Positions 23,291 through 35,223 of a stretch of DNA of 64,000 bases are shown here, in pieces (positions within the stretch are counted from its first letter, which is position 1; every line of letters begins with the position of its first letter). A program made the translations under genes and the position numbers. Origin of the DNA: Diadophis punctatus similis (Eukaryota; Chordata; Lepidosauria; Squamata; Dipsadidae); the NCBI GenBank assembly GCA_023053685.1, contig JALIGW010000016.1:1825501-1889500 (forward strand), in the 5' to 3' direction. The notes beneath the pieces were generated by a model, which made no database searches, was not told where the DNA came from, and was given only the letters and a program-made list of their open reading frames with translations.

Positions 23291-23504
23291 CTGTTTCCCC
23301 GAAAATAAGCCCTCCCCCCAAAATACCATTTCCTCTGGTTAAGGTTAGGGAGACAGAGCTGGAAATCAGGTAAGATGGCAAGAGGAGCCCCGTCTTGCTC
23401 CACACACCCCAAAATAATAAGACCTCCCCGGAAATAAGGCCAAGCGCTTATTTTGTGGTTCAAAGAAAATATAAGAAAGGGTTTTATTTTTGGGAAAACA
23501 CGGT
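23291..23504. mobile_element. MITE with GTTTCCCCGAAAATAAG termini
   Basis: GTTTCCCCGAAAATAAGCCC at the left and ATTTTTGGGAAAACACGG at the right are inverted termini. Internal blocks AAAATAATAAGACC and CGCTTATTTTGTGG repeat the theme. The left edge lacks a few terminal bases and the superfamily is uncertain. Confidence 0.6.
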
Positions 23505-24944
<1,440 letters not shown>

Positions 24945-25400
24945 AGTTGGAAGGGACCTTGGAGGTCTTCTAGTCCAACCCCCTGCCTAGGCAGGAAACC
25001 CTACATCGCTTCAGACAAATGGTTATCCAACATCTTCTTTAAAACTTCCAGTGTTGGAGCATTCACAACTTCTGGAGGCAACTTGTTCCACTGATTAATT
25101 GTTCTGACTGTCAGAAAATTTCTCCTTAGTTCTAAGTTGCTTCTCTCCTTGTTTAGTTTCCACCCACTGCTTCTTGTTCTACCCTCAGGTGCTTTGGAGA
25201 AGAGCTTGATTCCCTCTTCTTTGTGGCAACCCCTGAGATATTGGAACACTGCTATCATGTCTCCCCTAGTCCTTCTGTTCATTAAACTAGACATACCCAG
25301 TTCCTGCAACCGTTCTTCATATGTTTTAGCCTCCAGTCCCCTAATCATCTTTGTTGCTCTTCTCTGCACTCTTTCTAGAGTCTCAACATCATTTTTACAT
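24945..25400 (-). pseudogene. CR1 LINE 3' end with trinucleotide tail
   Basis: The minus strand encodes MQRRATKMIRGLEAKTYEER, then LGMSSLMNRRTRGDMIAVFQ, then LRRNFLTVRTINQWNKLPPE, the CR1 RT C-terminus. The 3' UTR follows to 24945. It is 5'-truncated near 25400. The open frame from about 25369 down is intact for 122 codons, so it is younger than the copy at 57-750. Confidence 0.92.
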
Positions 25401-26323
25401 TAGTCTTTACTAATTTTAAAAGTAGCTATTATAAAAATTCAACAAAATATAACAGAATACAAAGATTTCCAGGTTTTTTTTTTAATTTAGAATTCATTTT
25501 TCATTAAACACACAGTTTAGCATAGAAGGTAGTCCAGCCAAAGATAAAGAACATTTATAATTTCTGTCCTGTCCTAATTTTCAGAAGTGGGGAACAACAG
25601 TAATTTGTTTTTATCATGTAGGTCACTGTATCAAGGATGTCAACATTAGAAACAAAAAAAAGCTCCTACATTTATGCCAGTGTATGCCAGTATTAGAAAG
25701 AAGCCCTGAAGCTTCTTCATGTCATTGGATTTTTGATGAATGTGTAATTTCCCAGCTAATATAATAAGCTCTACCCTTCAACAATTTTATTATATCTCTG
25801 TTATTTTATGCATGACATTGACAGCAAATCAGTGGCAACCTGCTACAACATTCTATCAATTCAGTTTCCTTGCCACATTTTGAAAATCAAGGGATTTTTA
25901 CTCTTGCACATCTTCATGTCATGTTTATGGCTGGGAACAGCTATAAAGCACTTAAAAGCCAAACGGGGAATAGAGCATCAGTCAAACTTAAGCAGGTGAA
26001 AGCTGGGTAAGCCAGTGGATTAGGTTGTCAAGGAAAGGTACATGCACTGAAGATCCATTAACAAGTGAAGGTCACCGGGAGCAAATCTGGGTAAATATGG
26101 ACAGCATCAAGTAGGAGTCATGCACAGTTGAGCTAAGAACTACAGTTAATAGCAACAATAAGGTCCATAAGAAATAGCTTTAAACATAGGCCAAAAGCTA
26201 TCTTCCTAGAATCCAGCTGTTGTTAATTGTCAAAAAATGTGTGAGAGTTCCATACCCTGAAAGGCTCTGCTTTCATTGCTCACTTCATCTTGACTCTTGT
26301 TCTTAAAATCATCAACAGTCTCT
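25401..26323. other. Unassigned sequence
   Basis: No gene or repeat is recognised up to the target duplication of the L1-type element. Confidence 0.35.
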
Positions 26324-26338
26324 AAAACTACTACCATG
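26324..26338. repeat. Left target-site duplication of the L1-type element
   Basis: AAAACTACTACCATG here matches 28871-28885 exactly (15 of 15). The top-strand context T|AAAA fits the L1 endonuclease cleavage preference. Confidence 0.95.
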
Positions 26339-27013
26339 GGACTTCCGGTTTGGAGCGCGCCATCGCGGACGTCCCTTCGTTGGACGCCTTTCCAATCTTC
26401 GTAAAAAGCCGCCAGAACAGCTGTCTGGCGGCTTTGAAATCTCTTCCCCGGGCAAAGGGGAGAGATGAGAGCTTGACAGGTGGGGTAGAGCCCCCCCAGC
26501 GCCCTAGGAGCCATCTAGTAGGGCACGAAGGGAGAGCTCCCCATGCAGCCTGTCTCCGCTCCGAAGATCAGGAAACCTCCGCCTTTGCGGAGCTAGATGT
26601 CGCAACCAGCCGCTGCTTCTAAAATGGGATTTACAATTACTTTTGAACTACAGAAGCAGACAGAGAGAAACAGGCGTGAGATGGGCAAGTAATGAAACCT
26701 CTTTTTTCCTTTTTTTTCAACTCCTGGGTAAGCTTTCACTTCGGCAAAGAATCAAAGGAAACAAAATAACAATATGGCGATTGAGAAGTGAAAGTGACTT
26801 TCGTTTCCCCAGAGGCTTTTTTTTTCTCTTTTCTTTCTTATGGAAACTTTTAATTTGGAAAAATGGTTTTTTCTTTCTCTGTCTCCTAACCCTGGATTAA
26901 AGTTATAATTGAAATATTTCCAATAATAAAAGACTACCTGGTTTTTAAACTGGAAAGAACTTTAATCAGGCACCTGGCTTTCTTTCTTTTTTGTACTCTT
27001 TTGAAACACCATA
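26339..27013 (+). promoter_or_regulatory. 5' leader / probable promoter of the L1-type element
   Basis: The first 270 bp are CpG-rich, unlike the surrounding AT-rich DNA. It contains a hairpin: AAAGCCGCCAGA (26405-26416), loop ACAGCTG, TCTGGCGGCTTT (26424-26435). GCGCGCCATCGCGG near the start includes GCCAT, a YY1-like core as found at the start of mammalian L1. The last 300 bp are T-rich. Promoter function is inferred from position. Confidence 0.55.
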
Positions 27014-28042
27014 ATGGCTTCAAAATCTGGAAAGATTGTTTTGACTAAAAGAAATGACTATCCATCTGGATATATTTCTAAAATGCAACTTAATACTGAG
27101 CTAACACCTCCACAGCCTTTGACACCTGAAAATTTATTAAATAATTTAAAGATTATGAAACATGAACTTACTTTGGAATTTAATCAGAAAATAAGTGAGA
27201 TAGACAAAAAAATGCAGGCCGCTTTGAAGAATATGAATCAACAAATCAGATTTGATGTGTTAGAGGTTTGCAAAGGTTTAGCAACAAATATTGAAGTTTT
27301 GGCAGAACGTATTGAAACAAATAAACAAGCTTTGGCAACCTCGGTGAATTACATAGATAAAATCCAAAATGATATTGCAAATTTTGAAAAAGAGGTCTTG
27401 ATGACACAGTTCAGATCCATGGAAGTTGCTATAAGGGTCAGAGGTTTGAAAGAGGGATTATATGAAAATTTAAAAGGAAGGATGGTTGATGCATTGGATC
27501 AGGTGTCTGGAATTTCTAAAGTGGAATTGGCTACACAAATCGACAAAATATACAGAATCAATTCGTGGTACGCTAAACAAAAGCATTTACCAAGGGACAT
27601 TGTCATATATTTTACCACAAGAGCTCTACGGAATAGAATTATACAAGCAACGTTTAATAATAATCTCATGGTGAATGGTCAGGAACTAAAGATTTGGAAA
27701 GAAATCCCCTCTAAAATGCTTAAAGCCAGAAAAAGCTACACTTTTTTGATTGATGAATTTAAGAGATTAAATTTACAATATAAATGGGAAGCGCCAGTTG
27801 GAGTAGCAGTGAAATTTTCTGGAAAAAGATACCGGCTTAACACGATAAAAAAAGCTACTGAATTCTATGTCAATGTTTTAAAGGCTGATATATCCAAGAT
27901 TCCAGAGGAAGGATGTATGAAAATAAAAGAGGAGGAGGAGGGGAAGCCATCTTTGCTGGATCAAAAGGAAATAGATTCAAAAACCCAAAAGGAGTGCCAG
28001 AACCAGCTGGGGAAAAGGAGATGGAGGTTTGGGATCAGATGA
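27014..28042 (+). CDS. L1 ORF1p-like RNA-binding protein, intact
   Basis: 342 residues, close to the 338 of human L1 ORF1p. Residues 1-40 are a variable N-terminus. Residues about 41-135 are a heptad-rich coiled coil (LLNNLKIMKHELTLEF onward) for trimer formation. About 136-225 form the RRM-like domain, from MEVAIRVRGL to RDIVIYFTTRALRNRIIQA. About 226-290 form the C-terminal domain, with KMLKARKSYTFLIDEFKRLN and VKFSGKRYRLNTIKKATEF. A charged tail of about 50 residues follows. The family binds LINE RNA, acts as a chaperone and forms the ribonucleoprotein particle. The start is the first ATG after the leader, and there are no frameshifts. It is the only intact gene-like frame in the window. 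Confidence 0.9.
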   Translation: MASKSGKIVLTKRNDYPSGYISKMQLNTELTPPQPLTPENLLNNLKIMKHELTLEFNQKISEIDKKMQAALKNMNQQIRFDVLEVCKGLATNIEVLAERIETNKQALATSVNYIDKIQNDIANFEKEVLMTQFRSMEVAIRVRGLKEGLYENLKGRMVDALDQVSGISKVELATQIDKIYRINSWYAKQKHLPRDIVIYFTTRALRNRIIQATFNNNLMVNGQELKIWKEIPSKMLKARKSYTFLIDEFKRLNLQYKWEAPVGVAVKFSGKRYRLNTIKKATEFYVNVLKADISKIPEEGCMKIKEEEEGKPSLLDQKEIDSKTQKECQNQLGKRRWRFGIR

Positions 28043-28168
28043 GAGACGAGTCGACAAATTTGAATTTACTGAACTATTAAAAGATGAACTATCAAGATAC
28101 AAAATGATGCGATGTTGAAATATATTGGACGGATAGAGACTAATATGATTGTATTTTTCCTTTTCCCT

Positions 28169-28425
28169 ATTTAATGATTACCTATGCAATATTTAGCTAA
28201 GTTTTATATAACTTTGAGGTTATTTTTAATGTTAATAATATTAGATATATATAGTTTGTTGAAGATTTGTTTATTCTTTTTTTTGTTTATTGAAGTTAGT
28301 AAGTTAATTTGGAATAATATTATGTTATTAATATCATGATGAAATTTAATATTTAATGATTACTTACGTAACATTTAGTTAAGTTTTATTTATCTTTGAG
28401 GTTATTTTTAATGCTAATAATATCA
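28169..28425 (+). repeat. 75-bp duplication in the 3' region of the L1-type element
   Basis: 28169-28243 and 28351-28425 are two direct copies, 182 bp apart start to start. They share ATTTAATGATTAC and CTTTGAGGTTATTTTTAATG, with about ten differences. Confidence 0.9.
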
Positions 28426-28715
28426 GTTTAAGATTTTTGTATTTTATACCTAGTTATTATTCATATAACATTTATTTTGTATAAGATAGAGGATTGATAG
28501 GAGGAGGTAGGAGGTTTGCTTGTTTGTATTGTTAAAGAGATTTCTCTTTCTTTCCCTTTTTTTTTCTTTTTTGTATCTTTACTATTGTATACATATGCGA
28601 TATATTATTAGTGTATAATCTGGAGTTGAAGTTTTTTTAAAAATAGTGTTCTTTTTTTTCTTTTTTTTTCTTTTTATTAACAATTTAAATTTATTATTAT
28701 GCCCTGTATTATCTC

Positions 28716-28770
28716 TGGGAAGTCCGGGGGGGAGGTGGGGAGGGAAGGGGGTGGGTTGGGGGGGGGAGGA
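28716..28770 (+). other. G-rich tract near the 3' end (quadruplex-prone)
   Basis: Seven or more G-runs of 3-8 bases lie within 55 bp, about 100 bp before the tail. G-rich polypurine tracts in the same place are a known feature of L1 3' UTRs. Confidence 0.85.
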
Positions 28771-28870
28771 AAAAAAAACAAAAACTGTTTGTACTTTATA
28801 TTTAATATTTTGCTACTATTTATGTAATTCTGTACTAATAAAACTTTTTGAATAAAAAAAATAAATAAAT

Positions 28871-28885
28871 AAAACTACTACCATG
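28871..28885. repeat. Right target-site duplication of the L1-type element
   Basis: Identical to 26324-26338; no mismatch has accumulated. Confidence 0.95.
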
Positions 28886-29052
28886 ATAGTAATTAGAAAC
28901 CAGCAATTCGTTTGCACCCCCAATTTCTTTTAGAAAGCAATGTTTGATCCAGTCTTGTTTTTATTTTCTAATTGTGAGGCCCTCTGGTCATTTGGACCCA
29001 TCTAAAAAACTATTTCCTTGAAGCATTATTCTGGATGAGCACAATATATGTG

Positions 29053-29200
29053 GTTGGGAAATTCTGGGAGTTGAAATCAATATATCTTAAGTTACTGAGG
29101 CTGAGAAACACTGCCCCAGACAGCTTATATACTAGTGCAGTGTTTCTCTACCTTGGCCTCTTTAAGATCTGTGGACTTCAACTCCCAGAATTCTTACATA
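29053..29200. mobile_element. Two half copies of a family A-related hAT MITE
   Basis: 29056-29113 ends with GCTGAGAAACACTG, a right end. 29138-29196 starts CAGTGTTTCTCTACCTTGG, a left end, and includes GGACTTCAACTCCCAGAATT. They sit back to back with 24 bp between, as if two insertions or one inverted copy lost its middle. Confidence 0.6.
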
Positions 29201-29678
29201 CCATCCACCTCCTGGTTCCATTTCATCAGACCAAATAAGTTATGTACATGAATGTAGCTTTGCAGGGCATAGTGAGCTGAAAGTTTATATGTGTCTATGT
29301 TTCTTCTTTAATGGAATACTGGAAGTTAAATATGGAGAGGAAAAAACTCCGCGATAAGAAGATAGAAGCAGCGTGCAGGCTAATTGATTTGTGTTCTTAG
29401 AATTCAGTTATTGCTAGCTCAGGATCAGTAATGATTACCTGACAATTGTCTCTAGTGCTCAAACTATGTAAAATATTTAGAATCCATATTATTTATGATA
29501 GGGGAAAAGTAAGGGAATTACAAGCTGGGATATAAAGCCTGTTTGAATGATTTGTATATGTATCAGAAGCTGCATAACAAAACTTGTAGTATAGAGCAGT
29601 AGAATCCTTAGTGTTTTCTGACCTTGGTTGTTTGCTCACAGTTGTTTCATTATCCAACTAAGTAACACCACTGTGGAG

Positions 29679-29763
29679 CAGGGCTTCTGAATCTTGGCAA
29701 CTTTAAGCTGCGTGGATTCCAACTCCAAGAATTCTCAGAGCATGCTAAGGTTGAGAAACACTG
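29679..29763. mobile_element. Short hAT MITE, family A-related
   Basis: CAGGGCTTCTGAATCTTGG at the left and AAGGTTGAGAAACACTG at the right are imperfect inverted termini, with CTTTAAGCTGCGTGGATTCC inside. The flanking 8-mers do not match. Confidence 0.6.
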
Positions 29764-30599
29764 GTATAGTGAGGCATAGGAAGCTTATTTGAATCCATGT
29801 TTAGATATCTATAACAACATGATTAATTGATCTATGATTACTCATTGGATACTATATGGTTTTAACAGTATAATAAGTTGTTAGATGCTATCTGGATTAT
29901 CTGGGAGTTGCAGCTCCAATTTATTTAAAGGCACATCTAAATAGAAAAAGTGTGTATATGTTTATATAATGGCAGATTTTGGAAACATTAAGACTGACTT
30001 TACACATTAGGAATGGCAGCTATTATACCTTATCTTAAACAGTAAGGCTATTATTAACAGCCATTATGTGATGCATCATCAAAGATAAATGCCTCTTATC
30101 ATTCTGGCCATTATGCAACCATGGACTCTAAAGGACAACTAACTACAAAGGTGACTGCAATATTATAATTATTCCTATCTTTGCCTCTTCCCCTATCTAG
30201 GAGTTGTCATTACTAGAGTAATAATAGCAGTGAGCATCCAAGTTAGTAATGCAAATGCTTCATTTCATTTAATGTTTGTGCTTCAGATGACCTCTCTCCC
30301 AATATTTGACTGTAAGAATGTAATGGTCACAACTGAGCTACTTTAGCTTTGCAGTGTTAACAATAGAAGTAGAATTCCCGGATGGAGCTGCAAAATCAGA
30401 CATGCATATATTTCATCCTTTGTTTTAATAAAGGAACAACTAGAGAGGACACATGAAAAGGAAAATTCACAAGGGAAAAAGAAAACAACACATTTTCCTT
30501 CCTGGATATGCTCATACGCAGAGAAAACAATGGCAAATAAGAAACAAAAAAACCCCAAGCTAAACTAAGTGCTCCATTACCAATCTTCCATTAGAGAAG
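29764..30599. other. Unassigned sequence
   Basis: No gene or repeat is recognised. Confidence 0.35.
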
Positions 30600-31500
30600 C
30601 GTTATATGAATATTATTCAGACAAGTACAAATGCACTGCAGTAACCCAACCTCTTCCAATAAATTTGATTCCCACACAACTATCAAAAAGTGCCTGTCCA
30701 CACAGCCCACTGCAGCACACCCAACACAAGCTGTGGAAAATATAACACTACTATACATCAAAAACATCTCAGAAACAACCAAAAAACTATTTCAGCTGTA
30801 CCACCTCACACAACAAACCAACTATAGCACACAAGCCAACTAAAGCCCTTAAAAACATCTTAAGTAAACCAAAAGAGGCAGTAGCACAAGAAGAAAAAAT
30901 AGGAGTCATCTACAACATATAATAAAAGGACTGTAACAGCTACTATGAAGAATAGTGCCAAAGCTGAAGATTGGCAGAGCCCGTCCATGAAAACCAACTA
31001 ACAGTCAAAAGACATGATGAAAACTCAATCTCACAACACATGGACAAACTCAACCATAGTTTCAATTGGGAAGCTGTGTGTATCATAGACCAAGCTGAAG
31101 CCAAAACCATTAGAGAATTCCTGGAAGTGTGGTCCTCAAACAAATCAGCCAACAATTGATACATAGACACAAATTGTATCTACACACCATTCAAAAGAGA
31201 CAATAAAAATGAAGAAGGAAATAAAAAGACCAGAACACGACCTCTTTAGCAGCCAACTTCTAGATAAGTAGGAATGAACACCAGGCAAACAAGCAGAAAT
31301 CAGTACCCTAATAAAGGAACTACTAAGGAGAAAACTACACCCACACCAAAATGTGAGGGCAAGCTATAAGCAGAGAGCAAACCCCACATTCAATCATACA
31401 GATGATGTTACCTAACATGAAACATCTGCAAGCAAACAGCCAAGCTCAGGGAGCACCAAGAGCTCTACAGTTCAGCCCTGAGCTATATACAGCATATTCT
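30600..31500 (+). pseudogene. Penelope-like element, RT-to-endonuclease remnant (type 2)
   Basis: Broken plus-strand frames give pieces in the order of a Penelope-like C-terminus: a stretch ending in YIKNISETTKKLFQ, then VAQEEKIGVIYNI-like sequence leading to the GIY-YIG domain, then RHDENSISQHMDKLNHSFNW, then AEAKTIREFLEVWSSNKS. A 3' UTR follows, with AAACATCTGCAAGCAAACAG. The same 3' UTR (AATGTTTGCAAGCAAACAAC) occurs at 62445-62715, so the two are one family. Many stops; inactive. Confidence 0.65.
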
Positions 31501-31661
31501 TTTCTACCTGAATATTTTAGCCTCATATTACATTTTTCATGTTTTATCTCAAAATTAAAGGGGCAAGAGCCGACTGGTATGTTACAATAACAATCTACAA
31601 GTTAAAGGAAGGGCTTTACCTACTGAAAAATAGGTAATTCTTAGCCTGTAATGATGTAAAG

Positions 31662-31804
31662 CAGAGGTCTTCAAACTTGGCAACTTTAAGACTTGAGGAC
31701 TTCAACTCCCAGAATTCTCCAGCCAGCTATGTTGTGGAGTTGAAGTCCAGACTTGTGGAGTTGAAGTCCACAAGTCTTAAAGTTGCCAAGTTTGAAGACC
31801 CCTG
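31662..31804. mobile_element. hAT palindromic MITE, family A, copy 2
   Basis: 143 bp from CAGAGGTCTTCAAACTTGGC to its complement ending GAAGACCCCTG. Perfect 8-bp duplications ATGTAAAG lie at 31654-31661 and 31805-31812. An extra TGTGGAGTTGAAGTCCA unit lies in the middle. Confidence 0.95.
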
Positions 31805-31940
31805 ATGTAAAGAAAAGGAGAAAGAGCCATAATTTCAACCTGGGTTCTTACATATAGAGAGTTTGCATTTTAGGCACTTTTGTTGCAGAGAGTAGAAATC
31901 TCCTTAAAAATGAAGAAAACTAGCTATTGCAGATGCTAAC

Positions 31941-32164
31941 TGTTAGATTGTGCGCGGGAAAAAGGAGAGACAAGCCGGCTCTTAGTTCAGCACTTTATTC
32001 TCAATGGGGATGAGACACAGGAACTGGCTGTAAGCCGTAGGGGAGCCGCTTTTATGGGGTTCCCTGCAACTTAGCTAGCCAGTGACAAACATCCAAATTT
32101 GCCGCCACTATTCTGGCCAATCAGTAGCGGCTATGCAATTTACTACGTACCTCCGTACGTAACA
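31941..32164 (-). mobile_element. Short solo LTR with 5-bp target duplication CTAAC
   Basis: The 224-bp unit starts TGTTAGATTG and ends TACGTAACA. CTAAC flanks both sides (31936-31940, 32165-32169). On the minus strand GAGAATAAAGTGCTG is a polyadenylation signal about 60 bp from the end, giving a short R-U5. No internal region is present. Confidence 0.82.
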
Positions 32165-32282
32165 CTAACTAATTAAAATTGAAAAGAATATTTAAATAAA
32201 GTCTGAACAAACTATCATCAGGGTTAGACTATATTATCTCCAAGGGTTTTCCAGTTTTACGATTCTCTGGAAACTTCAAAAA

Positions 32283-32428
32283 CTATCTGTAACAAAATGT
32301 TGGAATATGAAAAGAAAGAAAAAAACTAGGCTAACCAAGTAGCCATTAAATGATATATCATTTAATGGCTACTTGGTTAGCCTGGTTTTTTTCTTTCTTT
32401 TCATATCCCAACATTCTGTTACAGATAG
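32283..32428. repeat. Near-perfect palindrome, 146 bp
   Basis: CTATCTGTAACA at the left pairs with TGTTACAGATAG at the right, and the arms stay almost identical to the centre at TGATATATCA (32351-32360). There are about four mismatches over 73 bp. It may be a small palindromic MITE. No target duplication is evident. Confidence 0.9.
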
Positions 32429-32802
32429 GGCTATAATACAGATATTATAGCCCTTCTGTGAATACAATTTTAAGCAAACCCGAGTTCAGTGAATTCTGTG
32501 TAGAATTTCATATATTTTATGATCAGTTGTAATTAATCTAGGAAGCCATGTTACTGTATCTCCTATAATTGACTCACAAATTCTTTGACAGCATGTACTT
32601 GCAAAGGAATTCCTTTTCATTCCTTAAATAAATGCCTGATCTGTTAAGGTTTTATTCTGAGTAGGCAATCAGTAATGCTGCTGAGCAACCCTAATAGCAG
32701 TTTTTAAATATAATTTGTTTCTTATATTAAATGATTTTTTAGTTTGAAATATTGTATTATATTCCTTCATGAACTTGACATTGTCTGATTAGGGGGTGAT
32801 TA

Positions 32803-32925
32803 GCCTTCCTAATATGGTGCCCTCCAGTCCCCCCCCCCCACTATGCAGAAATCTCAAATATATTGGTTGCATTGACTAGAATGCTAGCAGCCCAACAATT
32901 TGGAAGGCTGATTAGAAAAGGCTTC
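32803..32925. mobile_element. Possible hAT-like MITE fragment
   Basis: GCCTTCCTAATATGGTGCCC and TCCAG resemble the end of a miniature related to the one at 7998, with GCAGCCCAACAATTTGGAAG at the other side. A C-run lies between. Decayed. Confidence 0.35.
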
Positions 32926-33029
32926 CCCTTAATTGGTTACCAGCATACAATTCATGGAAGAATGACTTTTCAGTACAAGAGTTGCTTGATAGTGAGCTGG
33001 GCAGCATATGAATCTAATAAACAAATAAA

Positions 33030-34071
33030 AACACATTTTAAAAATAACTTTTACAATTTCATATGATGTCAGACTTTGCAATAATGCATAGCTGTAGCAA
33101 ATCAAAGCGCCTTCTGGCCAGCAGACCTGAAGTAAGGAAGGCAAAGGCCTGCTCGTCTTCCAGAACTAACACAGCATATGACATGTAGAAATAAATCAAT
33201 GAATTAGATAAAATGAGCAAACTGGAAAGATCTGACAAAGTTAGATGAATAAAGCCAGCGCTTAATCTTTTGGATTTGATTCAGAATAAAACATGGCTTA
33301 ACTGATTTATTTTTCCTAAAATGTCAGAAAGACCTTAATTACTTCAGAATCCAATTACAAGTCTTTTGAAGAAAATAATATGGCCTCAATTACATTATTG
33401 TGAAAGTAACCAAAGTTACAGTAGCTATTTTCTTTCCAACTCCTTTGTAAGCTTACATCCTCCTGGCTTTCCTTTTATCTTTGGAAGATTGAATCCACTG
33501 GGGACCACTTACAACAGCATAGAAGCTGCAGGCCCAGGATTGTATGTCCCTTAGTTTCTCCCCAAAGTTACCATGAAATTATGTAATATCAGGGTTGTGG
33601 GCCTGGGTGAGGCCTTTCTCAAATGCAGCCTCCACACAATGGAATGATTTATCCCATGAGGTTCAGAGGACTGGTAACTTTTTGTAAAACTGTTAAGATT
33701 ACTGTTTCATGCAAATGGTGGTTATGAGCTGGCTTTTTGATATGAGTTATCTTTATTATCCTTGTTTTTTGCTTCTGGCAGTTTTATTAGAACTTTTATT
33801 TGTGGTCAGCATTGTCTCTTGTGTATGGCACGCTTATTATAGAGGTCTTGAGCCTCTGGAGTTGACAGAACAAAGAAATGAATTATCTTATTTAGTCAAA
33901 ATAAAGATGATTTTGATTTAGAACATCAGAATTCCCAAACCAAAGAGTCCTTTCTCTGTGACAATGTCCTTCTTTGCTATCTTGTCAGTATAAGATTGCA
34001 AACTCTAAACTCTACCAGTAATAGTCCTAATCCCTTCTATATCCCATAAATATAGTTGTATATTAGAGTGT
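33030..34071. other. Mostly unassigned; possible L2-type remnant
   Basis: The part 33590-33900 reads like an L2 3' end (a frame with FSNAASTQWNDLS, resembling FSVAAP-LWN-LP) but is badly eroded. Nothing else is recognised. Confidence 0.3.
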
Positions 34072-34079
34072 GTGTGTTT

Positions 34080-35223
34080 CAGTGGTGGGTTCCTAGCGGT
34101 ATGGTCCACTCTACCGCACCGGTAGCGGCCGGCTGATGATGTAATTTGCACACGACACCGGTTCGTCATCTTCACCGGTCCGTCGCGCATCACCATCTTT
34201 TTTTCAGAATTTTTTGGCTTCTTTTGCTTCCTGTGCATGCGCGGAAGCAAAATTGCACAAGGGTAAGGTGACCAGATTTTATTTTTTGTAAAGCGGGACA
34301 CCATTGATGGGGGGGGGGGGTTCTAGGGGAGCAAGACAGGAGGGGTCAGTCTCTTATCATGCAGCTTTGTGCACCCCCCACCCCAAACACCCCCCCTTCA
34401 TCGCAGCCAGGGGTGGGTTCCTACTGGCGCAGGCTAATCTGTTCGTCCGACGTCTACTGGTTAGAAACAAAGAACGCACAGAAATACTCTACGGAGAAAG
34501 GAAAAAAATGTGGCTGAAGCAAAAAAGCGAGAGAAAAGAAAAGCAATGATTCCACCCTCTCCCCCCTTTGGGTTGCTACAAGTGAATAGGGAGGAAGGAA
34601 TGGAACGTACCAATAACATTTAGGGGGGGACGAAGAAGACATTGTGACATCTCCAAGATGTCAGCTTCCCAGGAGGTCCTACGTCATGCAGACAGGGGAC
34701 AGCTCCTTAGGGAATGGCCTTCAAGAAGGGAGAAGCTTCGGCGCTTCGGCTCAGTGCGCATGGGGAAAAGTCTGCCTTTCCTCCCCCCTCCTCTAGCAGG
34801 CGGGGTGGTATGTCCCGTTCCTGCTGGAGAGGGAGTCGGAGCCTGAGGAAAGCAGCAAAACTTTGAACGGCTGCAGCTTTCCACAGCGCCGTGGTGACAA
34901 TGGCAACTGTTAGTGGTGCGTGATGAGTCCCGGCGAAGGCAGCCTCTTCCCTGCCCTACTTGGGAGGGATGGTTTTCAAAGGTTGGGGCATTTGAGACTG
35001 GCCTTTTGACTCTGCCAGGCAGGATTTCACCCCAAATTCAAATTTAAAAAGCGGGACTTTTTTGAATCGCCGCGGGACACGGGACAAATTATTAAAAAGC
35101 GGATTGTCCCGCCAAAAGCGGGACGTCTGGTCACCTTACACAAGGGGCACGCGCGCACACACACGAAACATGGAGATGCATGTGCAGCGCACCGGTAGCA
35201 ACTTCGAGAGGAAACCGCCCCTG
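34080..35223. mobile_element. hAT MITE, family C, carrying a nested family D element
   Basis: It starts CAGTGGTGGGTTCCTA and ends AAACCGCCCCTG, with perfect 8-bp duplications GTGTGTTT (34072-34079, 35224-35231). Its own sequence is about 260 bp. The remaining 883 bp are the family D insertion and one copy of that element's duplication. Confidence 0.92.
34264..35138. mobile_element. hAT-like element, family D, complete, nested
   Basis: 875 bp. It starts TAAGGTGACCAGATTTTATT and ends CGTCTGGTCACCTTA. Perfect 8-bp duplications CACAAGGG lie at 34256-34263 and 35139-35146. The motif GCGGGAC recurs at both ends. The interior is GC-rich with no transposase frame. It shows that the element at 4350 belongs to an 8-bp-duplicating family. 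Confidence 0.9.

Larger units (their letters stand above)
26339..28870 (+). mobile_element. ORF1-only L1-type retroelement (HAL1-like), complete insertion
   Basis: This is a 2,532-bp insertion between perfect 15-bp duplications. In order it has a GC-rich 5' leader starting GGACTTCCGG, one intact ORF1 (27014-28042), an AT-rich 3' region of about 600 bp with an internal duplication, a G-rich tract (about 28716-28770), AATAAAAC near the end, and an A-rich tail. No reverse transcriptase or endonuclease frame occurs. The 5' end looks complete because leader, ORF1 and tail are all present. Mammalian HAL1 has the same plan. It would depend on ORF2 from a full L1. Whether its leader matches a squamate L1 needs a search. 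Confidence 0.88.

Noticed and set aside
26339..26620. CpG island of a host gene
   Set aside because: It lies just inside a retroelement bounded by exact duplications, so it is the element's own leader.
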